Shown here: one piece after another, positions 14,486-23,555 of the stretch | Position numbering within the stretch: the stretch's first letter is position 1 | How the letters are laid out: each line of letters starts with the position of its first letter | Assembly: GCA_944391225.1 (NCBI GenBank) | Contig: CALXSS010000020.1 | Span: 1-33,871 of the forward strand | Direction: 5' to 3' | DNA length: 33,871 bases | Origin: an uncultured Clostridia bacterium | Lineage (GTDB): Bacteria > Bacillota > Clostridia > UBA1381 | Made by a program: the position numbers and the translations under genes | The notes under the pieces: model-generated | The model's input: the letters and a program-made list of their open reading frames with translations, nothing else | Told to the model about the DNA's origin: nothing | The model's database searches: none

Positions 14486-15289
14486 ATGCTTAGCATAGGA
14501 CAGTTTTCAAAGGTGTGCATGATCACAATAAAAGCTCTGAGATATTACGACAGGATAGGTCTTATACATCCGTACCATATAAATGATGAGACGGGCTACA
14601 GATACTATTCAGAGGAACAAATACCGCAGATGCTGCTTATAAACAGACTTAAACGATACGGATTTTCACTGTCTGATATTAAGGATATAATATCCGATGG
14701 CAGCGCTGATACTCTTATAAAAAAGCTCAGCAAACAGCGCCGCGTGCTTGAGGAGGATATTGCCAAAAAAAGACTTATATTAGACGATATGCAGCGGTAC
14801 GCTGAAAGCATCGAAAGGACAGGTGACATTATGTCAGGACAGAACAATTACAGGATCGAGCTCGTGACCACAGACGATATGAATGTGATCTCAGAGAGAA
14901 ACAATATGAGCGTAGACGATTTTGGGAAATACTACGGTGTGCTTTATAAACGCTGCCAGACAGAGCGCATAGTTCTTAACGGCGTTTGCATGGCGGTATA
15001 TCACGATTCGGAATTTGATCCGGAATGCAGCGATATTGAGCTTGCTCTCGGCGTACAGGGCGGCTCATCATATGACAGAGTGATAAAGGGAACTGAATGC
15101 GCAGTGACCACTCATTACGGCGGATATTCAGGACTTCCTGAGGCTTACGGAGCGATAACAAAATGGATAAAGGATAACGGCTATGAGATAAACGGCGCTC
15201 CGTATGAAATATATATAAAGACCCAATTTGACAAAATACCGGTTGATGAATGGGAAACAAGGATATACTTCCCGATCAAGACCGCATAA
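14486..15289 (+). CDS. MerR-family regulator with GyrI-like effector-binding domain
   Basis: The start is ATG 14486, behind AAGGAGG; longer in-frame extensions would run into the promoter. The 267-residue protein has an N-terminal MerR helix-turn-helix (MLSIGQFSKVCMITIKALRY, then YDRIGLIHPYHINDETGYRY), a coiled-coil linker (about residues 75-115) and a C-terminal GyrI-like/effector-binding domain ending TQFDKIPVDEWETRIYFPI. This is the BmrR-like design, in which the C-terminal pocket binds hydrophobic cations or other small molecules. No dedicated efflux gene follows before the terminator, so its target is unknown; it may act only on its own promoter or on distant genes. Confidence 0.92.
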   Translation: MLSIGQFSKVCMITIKALRYYDRIGLIHPYHINDETGYRYYSEEQIPQMLLINRLKRYGFSLSDIKDIISDGSADTLIKKLSKQRRVLEEDIAKKRLILDDMQRYAESIERTGDIMSGQNNYRIELVTTDDMNVISERNNMSVDDFGKYYGVLYKRCQTERIVLNGVCMAVYHDSEFDPECSDIELALGVQGGSSYDRVIKGTECAVTTHYGGYSGLPEAYGAITKWIKDNGYEINGAPYEIYIKTQFDKIPVDEWETRIYFPIKTA

Positions 15290-15305
15290 CATTGCTGATC
15301 AAATG

Positions 15306-15347
15306 GACTGCTGCAAACTCGTTGAGCTTGCGGCAGTCTCTTTTTTT
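15306..15347 (+). terminator. intrinsic terminator after the merR gene
   Basis: GACTGCTGCAAACTC (15306-15320) and GAGCTTGCGGCAGTC (15324-15338) form a hairpin, followed by TCTTTTTTTG. Member of the GCTGCTGCAAAA terminator family. The rest of 15348-15487 holds nothing I recognise. Confidence 0.88.
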
Positions 15348-15487
15348 GATATGACCTGGATCTGTGTGCCACACCGCTTTTTTTGCATAAAATATATCAG
15401 ATACGATCATCTAAAACTAATATTGTATAAATTTTTAAGTAAACATTGATACTTTTCAGTATTTGCGTCAAAATAATGACAAAATAC

Positions 15488-15516
15488 TTGAAAAAAAATT
15501 AACAATGTGATAAAAT
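15488..15516 (+). promoter_or_regulatory. promoter for the DUF5662-cardiolipin synthase operon
   Basis: TTGAAA (15488-15493) and TAAAAT (15511-15516) are spaced 17 bp, 63 bp before the start of the DUF5662 gene. Confidence 0.65.
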
Positions 15517-15578
15517 GAGTAATATTATCGGATATTAGCCGGACAAATACATAAACTATTTGAAGGTGATCTTGCATT

Positions 15579-16103
15579 ATGCATATATTAAAACATTTAC
15601 ATACGGTCAACAAGCACCGTTTCACGGTTTTCAGGCACTGTGTAAAGGCAGGAATAATTCGCAGAGGTCTGACACACGACCTTTCTAAATACAGTCCAAC
15701 AGAATTTATTCCGGGCGCTCGTTTTTATCTTGGCACAAAAAGTCCCACCGAGCTTGAGCGCGACACCTATGGTTATTCCAAAGCATGGATGCATCACAAG
15801 GGCAGGAATAAGCATCATTTTGAATACTGGACAGATTACAGCAAAAAAACAAAAAAACTGGAGCCTGTAAAAATGCCTCTTGAATTTGTTAAAGAGATGT
15901 TCTGCGACAGGGTAGCTGCAGGCAAGGTGTATTTAGGAAAGAATTATACAAATGACAACCCTATAGATTATTACCGCAACAGCCGTGCAAGGACATCTAT
16001 GCATCCGGAAACCGCCGCGTTACTTGAAAAATGGCTGCTGCTGCTTCAGGCTGAGGGCGAAGACACTGTTTTCAAAGAGATACGAAGGACAAAAAGCTAT
16101 TAA
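15579..16103 (+). CDS. DUF5662-family protein
   Basis: The 174-residue soluble protein shows the conserved His/Asp-rich pattern of DUF5662: RFTVFRHCVKAGIIRRGLTH then DLSKYSPTEF, a WMHHKGRNKHHFEYW segment at about residues 70-84, and SMHPETAALLEKW near the end. The spaced His and Asp residues suggest a metal-binding helical fold, but no activity is established. Start ATG 15579 follows AAGGTGATC. It lies 29 bp upstream of the cardiolipin synthase gene under a shared promoter, which links it tentatively to membrane or phospholipid functions. Confidence 0.82.
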   Translation: MHILKHLHTVNKHRFTVFRHCVKAGIIRRGLTHDLSKYSPTEFIPGARFYLGTKSPTELERDTYGYSKAWMHHKGRNKHHFEYWTDYSKKTKKLEPVKMPLEFVKEMFCDRVAAGKVYLGKNYTNDNPIDYYRNSRARTSMHPETAALLEKWLLLLQAEGEDTVFKEIRRTKSY

Positions 16104-16132
16104 GCAACTAAAGCTGAAGTGGAGGTGATGGA

Positions 16133-17671
16133 ATGAACAAATTTCTTAAGCTTGTTTATTCAAATAAATTTTTTGCTATTACCACGCTGCTTATACAGGT
16201 AGGAGTAATAACCGCTTTTATTGTAAGCGTATCAAGCAACATCAAATTTTATCTGCTCGCGTCAAATCTTATAAGCGCCGTGCTGATACTGTTTGAAGTG
16301 AACCGCCATGAAGAAACTGCATTTAAAATAACCTGGATCATGCTGATTGCTACGATCCCCATATTCGGCTGGTTCTTTTATATATACACGCACACCGGAA
16401 TAATTTCACGTGATATTATGAAAGCACAAAAGACAGCGGTTAACAGGATAGCTGATTTTAAAACAGATGATTCGGAAGTTATAAGAGAAATGGATCTTAA
16501 CGGCCGCGAGACCTCGCTCGTTAAATACCTGTCTAATGCCAGCAGAAACTCGGTATATAAAAATTCAGCTGTGAAATACTATCCCATTGGCGAGACTATG
16601 TTCACGGATATGCTTTCAGAGATAAGAAAGGCTGAAAAATTTATTTTTCTTGAATTTTTTATAATTAGCCAGAACAGCTATATGTGGAGAATACTTGAGG
16701 ATCTGCTCGTTGCAAAGGCAAAGAGCGGCGTTGACGTGCGTATCATGTATGACGGCATGGGCTGCATGGCTCTTATGCCAAAGGGATATGAGAGAGAGCT
16801 CGAAAAAAAGGGCATCAAATGTCAGATATTCGCGCCTGTTCAGCCGCTGCTTTCAACCTATCAGAATAACAGAGATCACAGAAAAGTAATCGTTATCGAC
16901 GGCAGATGCGCTTTTTCCGGAGGCATAAATCTTTCAGATGAATATATTAACAAAATAGTTAGGTTCGGACACTGGAAGGACACCGGCATTATGGTTATAG
17001 GCGACGCCGTCCGCGGCTTTACTGAAATGTTCCTTACAATGTGGTGTACTGCATCTGCAACCGCCAACGTTGATTTTGAACGGTTTTTGAGAGCCTCGGA
17101 AAGCTATTCCCAAACAGGAGAACCCGGATATATCACACCTTACTGCGATTCGCCGCTTGACGATAAGCCCGTGGGCAGAAACTCATACGTTGATATACTC
17201 AACACTGCAAAAAAATACGTATATATAATGACTCCGTATTTCGTAATAGACGAGGCGATATATGACGCTATGAGCTACGCCGTTACCCGCGGCGTTAAGG
17301 TGCGTCTTATCCTGCCCGGAGTACCGGACAAAAAAATACCATACTGTCTTGCGCGCTCATATTATGAGGATCTTTTCAAGATCGGCGTTGAGGTGTACGA
17401 GTATACGCCCGGATTTGTGCATGCAAAGACCACGGTGAGCGATGGCTGCCGTGCTATAGTAGGAACGATAAACTATGACTACCGCAGTCTGTATCTTCAT
17501 TATGAATGCGCTGCTTACTTTTCAGATATGCCGGCGATAAAGGATATTGAGGAGGATTTTATAAGCACTCTTTCAAAATGCCGCCGCATAACTAAAACAG
17601 AATACGATCAGTTCCCGTGGTTCTACAGGCTCTCAGGCAGATTCCTGAGACTTATTGCGACAGTTATATAA
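16133..17671 (+). CDS. cls: cardiolipin synthase (phospholipase D family)
   Basis: The 512-residue protein has two to three N-terminal membrane helices (about residues 10-35, 38-55 and 65-88) and two phospholipase D domains with complete HxKx4D motifs: His249 (HRKVIVID) and His430 (HAKTTVSD). Each is followed by the expected Gly-rich turn and Asn (GGINLSDEY, GTINYDYRS). Cardiolipin synthases of this type join two phosphatidylglycerol molecules into cardiolipin and glycerol at the membrane. Length and layout match the Firmicute ClsA-like enzymes. The gene has a GGAGGTGATGGA ribosome binding site and ends at a strong bidirectional terminator. Which paralogue it is (clsA/clsB type) is not decided. 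Confidence 0.93.
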   Translation: MNKFLKLVYSNKFFAITTLLIQVGVITAFIVSVSSNIKFYLLASNLISAVLILFEVNRHEETAFKITWIMLIATIPIFGWFFYIYTHTGIISRDIMKAQKTAVNRIADFKTDDSEVIREMDLNGRETSLVKYLSNASRNSVYKNSAVKYYPIGETMFTDMLSEIRKAEKFIFLEFFIISQNSYMWRILEDLLVAKAKSGVDVRIMYDGMGCMALMPKGYERELEKKGIKCQIFAPVQPLLSTYQNNRDHRKVIVIDGRCAFSGGINLSDEYINKIVRFGHWKDTGIMVIGDAVRGFTEMFLTMWCTASATANVDFERFLRASESYSQTGEPGYITPYCDSPLDDKPVGRNSYVDILNTAKKYVYIMTPYFVIDEAIYDAMSYAVTRGVKVRLILPGVPDKKIPYCLARSYYEDLFKIGVEVYEYTPGFVHAKTTVSDGCRAIVGTINYDYRSLYLHYECAAYFSDMPAIKDIEEDFISTLSKCRRITKTEYDQFPWFYRLSGRFLRLIATVI

Positions 17672-17678
17672 GCGCAAA

Positions 17679-17726
17679 AAATATGCCGCATCGGAAATAT
17701 TTCTTTCCGAGCGGCATATTTTTATT
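17679..17726. terminator. bidirectional terminator between cls and the DUF378 gene
   Basis: AAATATGCCGC (17679-17689) and TCGGAAA (17691-17697) pair with TTTCCGA (17704-17710) and GCGGCATATTT (17711-17721). T-rich on the plus side and A-rich before the stem, it can serve both convergent genes. Confidence 0.9.
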
Positions 17727-17922
17727 CTGCCGCGGTAGTATGATGAAACAGCAGCGTTATACACCATAATCCCGCAAAGCCCACTAACGTGAATATTATT
17801 CTCGACATTACAGCCATCTGACCGCCGAATACAGCTCCGACTATATCATAGCCAAACAAGCCTATCAGAAGCCAGTTGAGCGCGCCTATAATAACTAATA
17901 TCAACGATATTTTATTTACCAT
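17722..17922 (-). CDS. DUF378-family small membrane protein (YuzA-like)
   Basis: From ATG 17922 (AAAGGAG eight nt upstream) the product has 66 residues: MVNKISLILVIIGALNWLLI then GLFGYDIVGAVFG and IIFTLVGFAGLW. Two membrane helices joined by a short GYD-containing loop are the DUF378 signature. Longer in-frame starts up to 17991 would place the ribosome binding site inside the gene and add an unlike basic stretch. The function of this family is unknown. It stands alone, convergent with cls. Confidence 0.85.
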   Translation of the reverse strand: MVNKISLILVIIGALNWLLIGLFGYDIVGAVFGGQMAVMSRIIFTLVGFAGLWCITLLFHHTTAAE

Positions 17923-18086
17923 AAAATCTCCTTTCCGCGCCATGCAGCGCCAAGCTGAACGCTTGTTTGATTTTAGCATAACCCAAAACAAGAATAATAC
18001 TCAATGTAATATTTTAAAACCTCTCCAAATAAAATAAACTACAGAACAAATTGGTGTTTTTGGATAGTTTTTTTTGAGGTAAGCTT

Positions 18087-18506
18087 ATGAAACGAATATT
18101 TTCCGCCGCCATATGCGCGGCGATAATCGGAGCGGCGGCAGTTACATTCACCGTATTTTCGCAGGAAAGCGACTCTGAAAAAAGCCGGATTTTTCTTGCC
18201 GGATACGGCTGGGAAACCGCGCAGGAACAGGTCTCGTCTGAAAAGATCAACATCCCTGCCGAATTTGATGAGGTATACAAAAGCTACAATATAATTCAGC
18301 TTGAAGCAGGGCTTGACCTTGAGCCTTACCGCGGTATGAGCGGCGTTAGATACACATTTATAGTAACAAACTATCCCTATGACGCCGGCGAAACGGTATA
18401 TGCCAACATAATATGTATAAACGGCGAGCCCGTTGCCGGGGATATAATGACAGTGAGCATTCACGGATTTATGCACTCACTGAAAATTCCCGAAAAAAGT
18501 GTATAA
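18087..18506 (+). CDS. DUF4830 domain protein, exported or membrane-anchored
   Basis: The 139-residue protein begins with a signal-anchor (RIFSAAICAAIIGAAAVTFT, about residues 3-22) followed by the DUF4830 pattern: FLAGYGWETAQEQV, then IPAEFDEVYKSYNIIQLEAG, DLEPYRGMSGVRYTFIVTNY and the end VSIHGFMHSLKIP. Its role is not known. GAGGT precedes the ATG. It stands alone between two terminators. No lipobox is present, so it is either anchored by the N-terminal helix or released. Confidence 0.85.
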   Translation: MKRIFSAAICAAIIGAAAVTFTVFSQESDSEKSRIFLAGYGWETAQEQVSSEKINIPAEFDEVYKSYNIIQLEAGLDLEPYRGMSGVRYTFIVTNYPYDAGETVYANIICINGEPVAGDIMTVSIHGFMHSLKIPEKSV

Positions 18507-18554
18507 AAAAGAGAAGCGGCAAAACTCAAATGAATTTTGCTGCCCCCTCTTTTA
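18507..18554. terminator. bidirectional terminator between DUF4830 and DUF1015 genes
   Basis: AAAAGAG..GCGGCAAAACTCA (from 18507) pairs with TGAATTTTGCTGCC..CTCTTTT (to 18554). It serves both convergent genes. Member of the GCTGCTGCAAAA terminator family. Confidence 0.8.
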
Positions 18555-18557
18555 TAT

Positions 18558-19820
18558 CTATTTTATCTTCTTAGCCTCAAGATAATAACGCTTATCGCAC
18601 GCCTCGCCCATTGAAAAGGTCTTTCTCGGGAGCGCGCCGTCCTTGATAACGGTTTCAAACAGATCATTCTTTTCCATAGCTCCCACTGTAAAGCCTATGG
18701 TTCCCGGAGCAGATGTAAGCGAGCGGACCACATCATTTCCATGTATATAATCTATAGTGCCGCCCTTTTCTGCCATGTAATCGTCAAGAAACTTTTGCAG
18801 AGTTCCCACCGCAAGATTGCTCGGCGCGTTATCTATATACACAGCCTTTTCATTATCGCCGCGGACTATAGTTATCTTCTGTCCGCCGTTGTCCTCATCG
18901 CTCAGCTGCGGATAATATTTTCTGAACGATGCCTCCACATCGTCAGGATCAACATCGAACAGCACGCGCTGTATAGGCTCAAACTCAAGCGCCTCATCGT
19001 GCAGGTTCACAAGCTCTGCAAGAGCGAATCTTGCCGGATGGTTTTTCCTCTCCTCCTCGCTCAGGCTCTTTTTTAGCTCCTCCCAGCACGCCTTTGCGGT
19101 AGCAAGCGAGTGATTGCCGTCGCCTACGGCTATCGCAAGCACGCCCCTGCCGCTGACTCCATATTTTTCCTCAAAGCTCTTTTCATCAGAAAATCCGCTT
19201 ACGCCATCAAGCGCTGTTTGCTTCGACTCCTCGTCCAAAAGCCAGCCGCGAATATGTCCGCCGCCAAGCATCAGCTCAAAATCATAGAGCTTTTCCATTT
19301 TGTCTGTCTTTGCCGCCAATGGCTCTATTACCTTTTTTTCTCTGTCATCTATCAGCATAAGGATATGCGGCAGTTCCAGAGCCGCGTTCTCGCGTATCCT
19401 CTTTCTGGGCGGTATACGCGAGATTATCGTTCCCTCTGTAGCGCGCACAGGCGACTGCGAGCCCTTTGAGTAGTCATAGCATTCAAGGTCTATCTCGCCT
19501 ACCACGCCGCGGCGCACGCGCCCGTCTGACTGAGTGCGCTCCACATATATAAGGCTCTGCGGATACTCCTTGAATATCCCGCCGCTTAAATACTCGTCCA
19601 TAGTTCTGTTTATTTTCTCGATCCTCTCGCTGTCGTGCCCGTCGTCAAGATACGCCTCAGGAAATATTATATTCAGCGCTGACGGAGCTCCTCCGGCATA
19701 TTCTGCCGCGCTCTCCCAGCGCTCCGGCTCTGATGAAAACTGGTCGCAGGCAACCACGCTCCATTTTGAAAGATCCTGATCCTTTGGCAGAAGTATATCT
19801 GCCGCTCTGAATATATACAT
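18558..19820 (-). CDS. DUF1015 family protein
   Basis: The 420-residue soluble protein matches the DUF1015 family throughout: MYIFRAADILLPKDQDLSKW at the N-terminus, the conserved WSVVACDQFSSEPE, PHILMLIDDREKKVIEPLA, and the hallmark AVGDGNHSLATAKACWEEL at about residues 230-250, followed by HPARFALAELVNLHDEALEF. No enzymatic activity is firmly established; the VGDGNHSLATAK motif is the strongest candidate for an active site. It is the last gene of the minus-strand run DUF1961-mutS2-ybaK-DUF1015, 14 bp after the previous stop, with GAGGTGG as ribosome binding site. Confidence 0.9.
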   Translation of the reverse strand: MYIFRAADILLPKDQDLSKWSVVACDQFSSEPERWESAAEYAGGAPSALNIIFPEAYLDDGHDSERIEKINRTMDEYLSGGIFKEYPQSLIYVERTQSDGRVRRGVVGEIDLECYDYSKGSQSPVRATEGTIISRIPPRKRIRENAALELPHILMLIDDREKKVIEPLAAKTDKMEKLYDFELMLGGGHIRGWLLDEESKQTALDGVSGFSDEKSFEEKYGVSGRGVLAIAVGDGNHSLATAKACWEELKKSLSEEERKNHPARFALAELVNLHDEALEFEPIQRVLFDVDPDDVEASFRKYYPQLSDEDNGGQKITIVRGDNEKAVYIDNAPSNLAVGTLQKFLDDYMAEKGGTIDYIHGNDVVRSLTSAPGTIGFTVGAMEKNDLFETVIKDGALPRKTFSMGEACDKRYYLEAKKIK

Positions 19821-19834
19821 ATATTACCACCTCG

Positions 19835-20326
19835 TCATTCCTTTACTATATCCGCAAACACGCAGTTTACCGCCTTTTGCAGATCCTGCGGCTTCATTAT
19901 CAGAGTTACGCCGCACACGCCGCCGCTGACGGCTATTTTTTCAAGCCCTTCTCCCGATGCGTCCACATAGGTCGGATAATGCTTTTTCATGCCTATGGGC
20001 GACACTCCGCCGCGGATATAGCCTGTAAGCCCCAAAAGCTCCTTAACATGGATCATCTCGGCTTTTTTATCGCCTGTGAGCTTTGCGAGCTTTTTAAGAT
20101 CCACCTCGTTCTTTACCGGGATACATGCTACCGCTATACCGTTTTTATCTCCGCGGATAACAAGAGTTTTAAACGACATCTCCGGCGGCATTCCTGTAAG
20201 CTCGGCTATTTTTTCACCAAAGGAGTCGCCTACCTCGTCCGCCTCATACTCCAGTTCCTCGTAGGGTATACCGGCAGCTTTCAGCATACGCATCGCGTTA
20301 GTTATAGTCTGTTTCTTTTTCGCCAT
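19835..20326 (-). CDS. ybaK: Cys-tRNA(Pro) deacylase (YbaK/EbsC family)
   Basis: The 163-residue protein is a YbaK-type trans-editing enzyme that hydrolyses Cys-tRNA(Pro) made in error by prolyl-tRNA synthetase. Recognisable elements are NAMRMLKAAGIPYEELEY, FKTLVIRGDKNGIAVACIPV, the conserved Lys/Asp strand VDLKKLAKLTGDKKAEMIHV and GYIRGGVSPIGMKKHYPTYV, which contains the GGxSPIG active-site loop. Length is normal. ATG follows AAGGAGG. It lies 12 bp after mutS2 and 14 bp before the DUF1015 gene, so all belong to one transcript. The family also contains related proline-editing domains; GGVSPIG supports the YbaK group. Confidence 0.92.
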   Translation of the reverse strand: MAKKKQTITNAMRMLKAAGIPYEELEYEADEVGDSFGEKIAELTGMPPEMSFKTLVIRGDKNGIAVACIPVKNEVDLKKLAKLTGDKKAEMIHVKELLGLTGYIRGGVSPIGMKKHYPTYVDASGEGLEKIAVSGGVCGVTLIMKPQDLQKAVNCVFADIVKE

Positions 20327-20338
20327 TGCGCGTCCTCC

Positions 20339-22729
20339 TTACTTAAGCTCCACGACTGTAACGCCGTCCTCGCCCTCGCCGAATCTTCCGGGTCGGTATG
20401 AGCTTACATATTTGTGCTTTCTGAGCATATCCCTTATATACTTTTTTAGAACTCCTGTGCCTTTTCCGTGAACTATGCGCACAGGCGATATTCCGGCAAG
20501 GTAGCAGTCGTCAAGGAATTTTTCTGTATTTGACCATGCCTCCTCAGGATACTGACCTCTTACATCCACCTCTGTGGAAACATTCTGCGTCTTTGACTCG
20601 AACGCTCTTGTGGATCTTACGTACTTATCAGCCATTGCCTTCTGCTTTTTCTTGTCCTCGTCTATGCGGCGCAGATTCGTGATATGCACGTCCATCTTGA
20701 TTATTCCTGCCTCTACCCTTACATTTCCAGATTTATCCGGCGGCTTGATGACTGTCGCCTCCTGGTTGAGGTCTATTATCTTTACAAGCTCGCCCGGCTT
20801 AAGGTTCTTTGGAGGCTCTACATACGTCTGCTTTGGCTTTGCGGCGCGGCGCATCTTCTCATCGATTGTTTCCTCGCGCTTTTTAAGCTTTTCACGCGCC
20901 TTTGAGCTCTTGCTCTCTATATCTCCCGCCTTGATTCCCTGCTGGCGCATATGCTCCAGCTCGCGGATTATCTCATTAGCCTCCGCCTTGGCGTCCATAA
21001 CAAGGATCTTTGCCTCGCGATGAGCCTCGTCAAGTATCCTTGACTTGTTTTGCTTCAGCTTTATGCGCTCGTCCTCAAGCTCTTTGCGCATATCGGCAAG
21101 CTCCTTTTTCATTCTCTCGTTTTCGTCAGCATCGCGTCTTGCAGCAGCACGCGCCTGCTCAAGGTCGGTTATTACGTCCTCAAAGCGTATATCCTCATCT
21201 GAGAGTATGGCGTTAGCCCTGTCTATTACGCGCTCGTCAAGTCCGAGTCGGCGCGATATTGCAAACGCGTTCGATTTTCCCGGCACGCCTATTAGCAGCT
21301 TATAGGTCGGCTGCAAGGTAGCCACATCAAACTCGCAGGACGCGTTCTCAACGCCGTTCGTTGTGAGCGCGAACAGCTTTAGCTCGCTGTAATGCGTTGT
21401 AGCTACAGATGTCACACCGTATGCGCGCAGATGCTCAAGTATAGCTATAGCAAGCGCCGCGCCCTCGGTAGGATCTGTTCCTGCTCCAAGCTCGTCAAAG
21501 AGCGCGAGCGTGTTTGAGTCAACTCCGCGCAGTATCTTTACTATATTGGTCATGTGCGCTGAAAACGTTGAAAGACTCTGCTCTATAGACTGCTCGTCGC
21601 CTATATCGGCATAGACCTTTGAAAATACCGCCGCGTCGCTGTTATCCCCGGCGGGGATATGCAGTCCCGACGCAGCCATAAGCGAGAGCAAGCCCACTGT
21701 TTTAAGCGTTACTGTTTTTCCGCCTGTGTTAGGTCCTGTCACCACAAGCGTGTCGGTATCGCCGCCAAGCCTTATATCGTTTGCCACCACCTTATCCTTA
21801 TCGATAAGCGGATGACGCGCCCTTTTGAAATTAATGATCCCGCTGTCGTTCAAAACAGGCTCTGTCGCGTTCATATCGAGCGAAAGCCTGCCCTTTGCAA
21901 AAATGAAGTCAAGATTCGAGGTCTCGCGGAAATCCACGAAAATCTCATGCGAGCTTTCCGCCGTAAGAGCTGAAAGCTCAGCAAGGATACGCTCTATCTC
22001 CTGCTGTTCCTGGTTGCGCAGGTCGCGTATCTCGTTGTTTGAGTTTACAACGCTCATAGGCTCTATGAACATTGTAAGTCCCGTAGCAGACGTGTCGTGC
22101 ACAATGCCCGGGACCTCCGCCTTATACTCCGCTCGCACAGGTATAACATATCTGTCTGAACGCATTGTAACTATAGGATCCTGCAAAAACTTCTTGTAAT
22201 GCGAGCTGTGTATCATACCGTTTAAAGTATCCTTTATCCTGGCGTTCAGGTTCTTTGTCCTGCGCCTTATAGACGAAAGCTCCGGTGAAGCGTCGTCCGC
22301 TATCTCGCTTTCGGATATTACAGCCGCGTTTATCCTGTCCTCAAGAGCCTTTGCCGTGAGCATTCTTCCCTCTATCTCATGGAGTACGCTGCATTCCTCC
22401 GACGACTCAGAAAGATATGACTTCATCCTCCGCGCCACATACAGCACACGCGATACCGCTATAAGCTCCAATGGGCGCAGCACTCCCCCCTGCTCCGCTC
22501 TTTTTACGCTGCCGCGCACATCCTCCACTGCCAGATTGACGGGCGGAGAACCGAGCTTTAAAAGCGTTGACATAGCCTCTGTTGTCTCCTTCTGCGCCGC
22601 CCGTGCCGACTCTATATCCGAATACGGCTCTAATCTGTATATCTTCTTTTTGACCGCGGCAGACTCCGTATACTCCTGCATGCGCTCAAGTATTTTATCA
22701 AACTCAAGTATTTTTAAAACCTTTTTCAA
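20339..22729 (-). CDS. mutS2: endonuclease MutS2 (recombination/ribosome-rescue ATPase)
   Basis: The 796-residue protein has the full MutS2 layout: helical clamp domains (about residues 1-320), the ABC-type ATPase with Walker A VTGPNTGGKT near residue 330 and Walker B LALFDELGAGTDPTEGAAL near 412, a long coiled coil (about 510-640), a KOW-like stretch (KPGELVKIIDLNQEATVIK) and a C-terminal Smr nuclease domain beginning VDVRGQYPEEAW and containing VHGKGTG. MutS2 binds branched DNA and, in Bacillus, also acts on collided ribosomes. The start is TTG 22729 with AAAGGA upstream. It sits 23 bp after the DUF1961 gene in the same transcript. Confidence 0.96.
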   Translation of the reverse strand: MKKVLKILEFDKILERMQEYTESAAVKKKIYRLEPYSDIESARAAQKETTEAMSTLLKLGSPPVNLAVEDVRGSVKRAEQGGVLRPLELIAVSRVLYVARRMKSYLSESSEECSVLHEIEGRMLTAKALEDRINAAVISESEIADDASPELSSIRRRTKNLNARIKDTLNGMIHSSHYKKFLQDPIVTMRSDRYVIPVRAEYKAEVPGIVHDTSATGLTMFIEPMSVVNSNNEIRDLRNQEQQEIERILAELSALTAESSHEIFVDFRETSNLDFIFAKGRLSLDMNATEPVLNDSGIINFKRARHPLIDKDKVVANDIRLGGDTDTLVVTGPNTGGKTVTLKTVGLLSLMAASGLHIPAGDNSDAAVFSKVYADIGDEQSIEQSLSTFSAHMTNIVKILRGVDSNTLALFDELGAGTDPTEGAALAIAILEHLRAYGVTSVATTHYSELKLFALTTNGVENASCEFDVATLQPTYKLLIGVPGKSNAFAISRRLGLDERVIDRANAILSDEDIRFEDVITDLEQARAAARRDADENERMKKELADMRKELEDERIKLKQNKSRILDEAHREAKILVMDAKAEANEIIRELEHMRQQGIKAGDIESKSSKAREKLKKREETIDEKMRRAAKPKQTYVEPPKNLKPGELVKIIDLNQEATVIKPPDKSGNVRVEAGIIKMDVHITNLRRIDEDKKKQKAMADKYVRSTRAFESKTQNVSTEVDVRGQYPEEAWSNTEKFLDDCYLAGISPVRIVHGKGTGVLKKYIRDMLRKHKYVSSYRPGRFGEGEDGVTVVELK

Positions 22730-22752
22730 TTTCTGTTTCCTTTCCGGACGGA

Positions 22753-23418
22753 TCAGCTCAGCGCATATACCTTTAGATCGGAATATTCGCCTATCAGCGG
22801 CGCCATCTGACGGAAGCCTATCTTTCCTCCGCCAAGCACGCTGCCGTATTCCCTGCCGTCATCCTGCCACGAAAATACGGTAAGCCCGTCCACTGCAAAT
22901 TCTATAAGTCCTTTATATTTTGTAAGCTTCAATTCATAATATTCCTTTGCATCAGCGCAGTCCGGTATGGGATCGGCTCCCTGTGTTACAAGATAGAACC
23001 CCTTACTCTTGCGCAGATTGCAGGTGTGGAATGAACGCTCCTCGTCCCACTTTCTTCTGAAATATGAAACATGATACGCGTTAATATCTCCGCTGTGGTA
23101 GAGATTGTACTGCCCGTCACGCGGAGCAAGCGACGGATCGAACAGATCCTCGCCGTTTATTCCCGATGCCGAGAAAAACAATATGCACAGTCCCGGCTCC
23201 TCTATCGGTCTGAACTTCCATGTTATTTCAACGTCAGACGGAAAATCCTTAGGACACCAGAACACAAAATTCGATTTCTGCCCCAGCTCTGCTGACAAAT
23301 TATTTTTCATCCTCATTTTTCCGTTTTCAAAATATACAGACGCACTTCCCTCCATCACAAAATCCTTTACATCTGATTCGCACGCGAGCGCGTTTTCATA
23401 AGCAAGCTTTCTTTCCAT
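22753..23418 (-). CDS. DUF1961 family protein, lectin-like beta-sandwich
   Basis: I start at ATG 23418, six codons inside the longer frame, because AAGGAGG precedes it at the right distance. The 221-residue protein matches the DUF1961 family: SNFVFWCPKDFPSDVEITWK near residue 50, LCILFFSASGINGEDLFDPS, RDGQYNLYHSGDINAYHVSY, RKSKGFYLVTQGADPIPD and GKIGFRQMAPLIGEYSDLKV. The family is thought to form a concanavalin-like sandwich and often accompanies carbohydrate-degradation genes. There is no signal peptide, so the protein is cytoplasmic. Leading an operon with mutS2 and ybaK is unusual for it. Confidence 0.88.
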   Translation of the reverse strand: MERKLAYENALACESDVKDFVMEGSASVYFENGKMRMKNNLSAELGQKSNFVFWCPKDFPSDVEITWKFRPIEEPGLCILFFSASGINGEDLFDPSLAPRDGQYNLYHSGDINAYHVSYFRRKWDEERSFHTCNLRKSKGFYLVTQGADPIPDCADAKEYYELKLTKYKGLIEFAVDGLTVFSWQDDGREYGSVLGGGKIGFRQMAPLIGEYSDLKVYALS

Positions 23419-23555
23419 ATTTTCCTCCTTATCCAAAGCATTTACATTTTACTGTAACTATTGCCTAATATTCTTATCTATGTATTCATATTCTCTATTA
23501 TATCAGTTAATTTAAACAAAAACAATACAAAACAGCTAATTTTTCAAAAAAACTA

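Noticed and set aside
19877..20401. 174-residue plus-strand frame opposite ybaK
   Set aside because: Shadow of the YbaK gene and the mutS2 end; composition follows the complementary codons.
22356..22883. 175-residue plus-strand frame opposite mutS2 and DUF1961
   Set aside because: Antisense to the strongly supported MutS2 N-terminus, no start signal.
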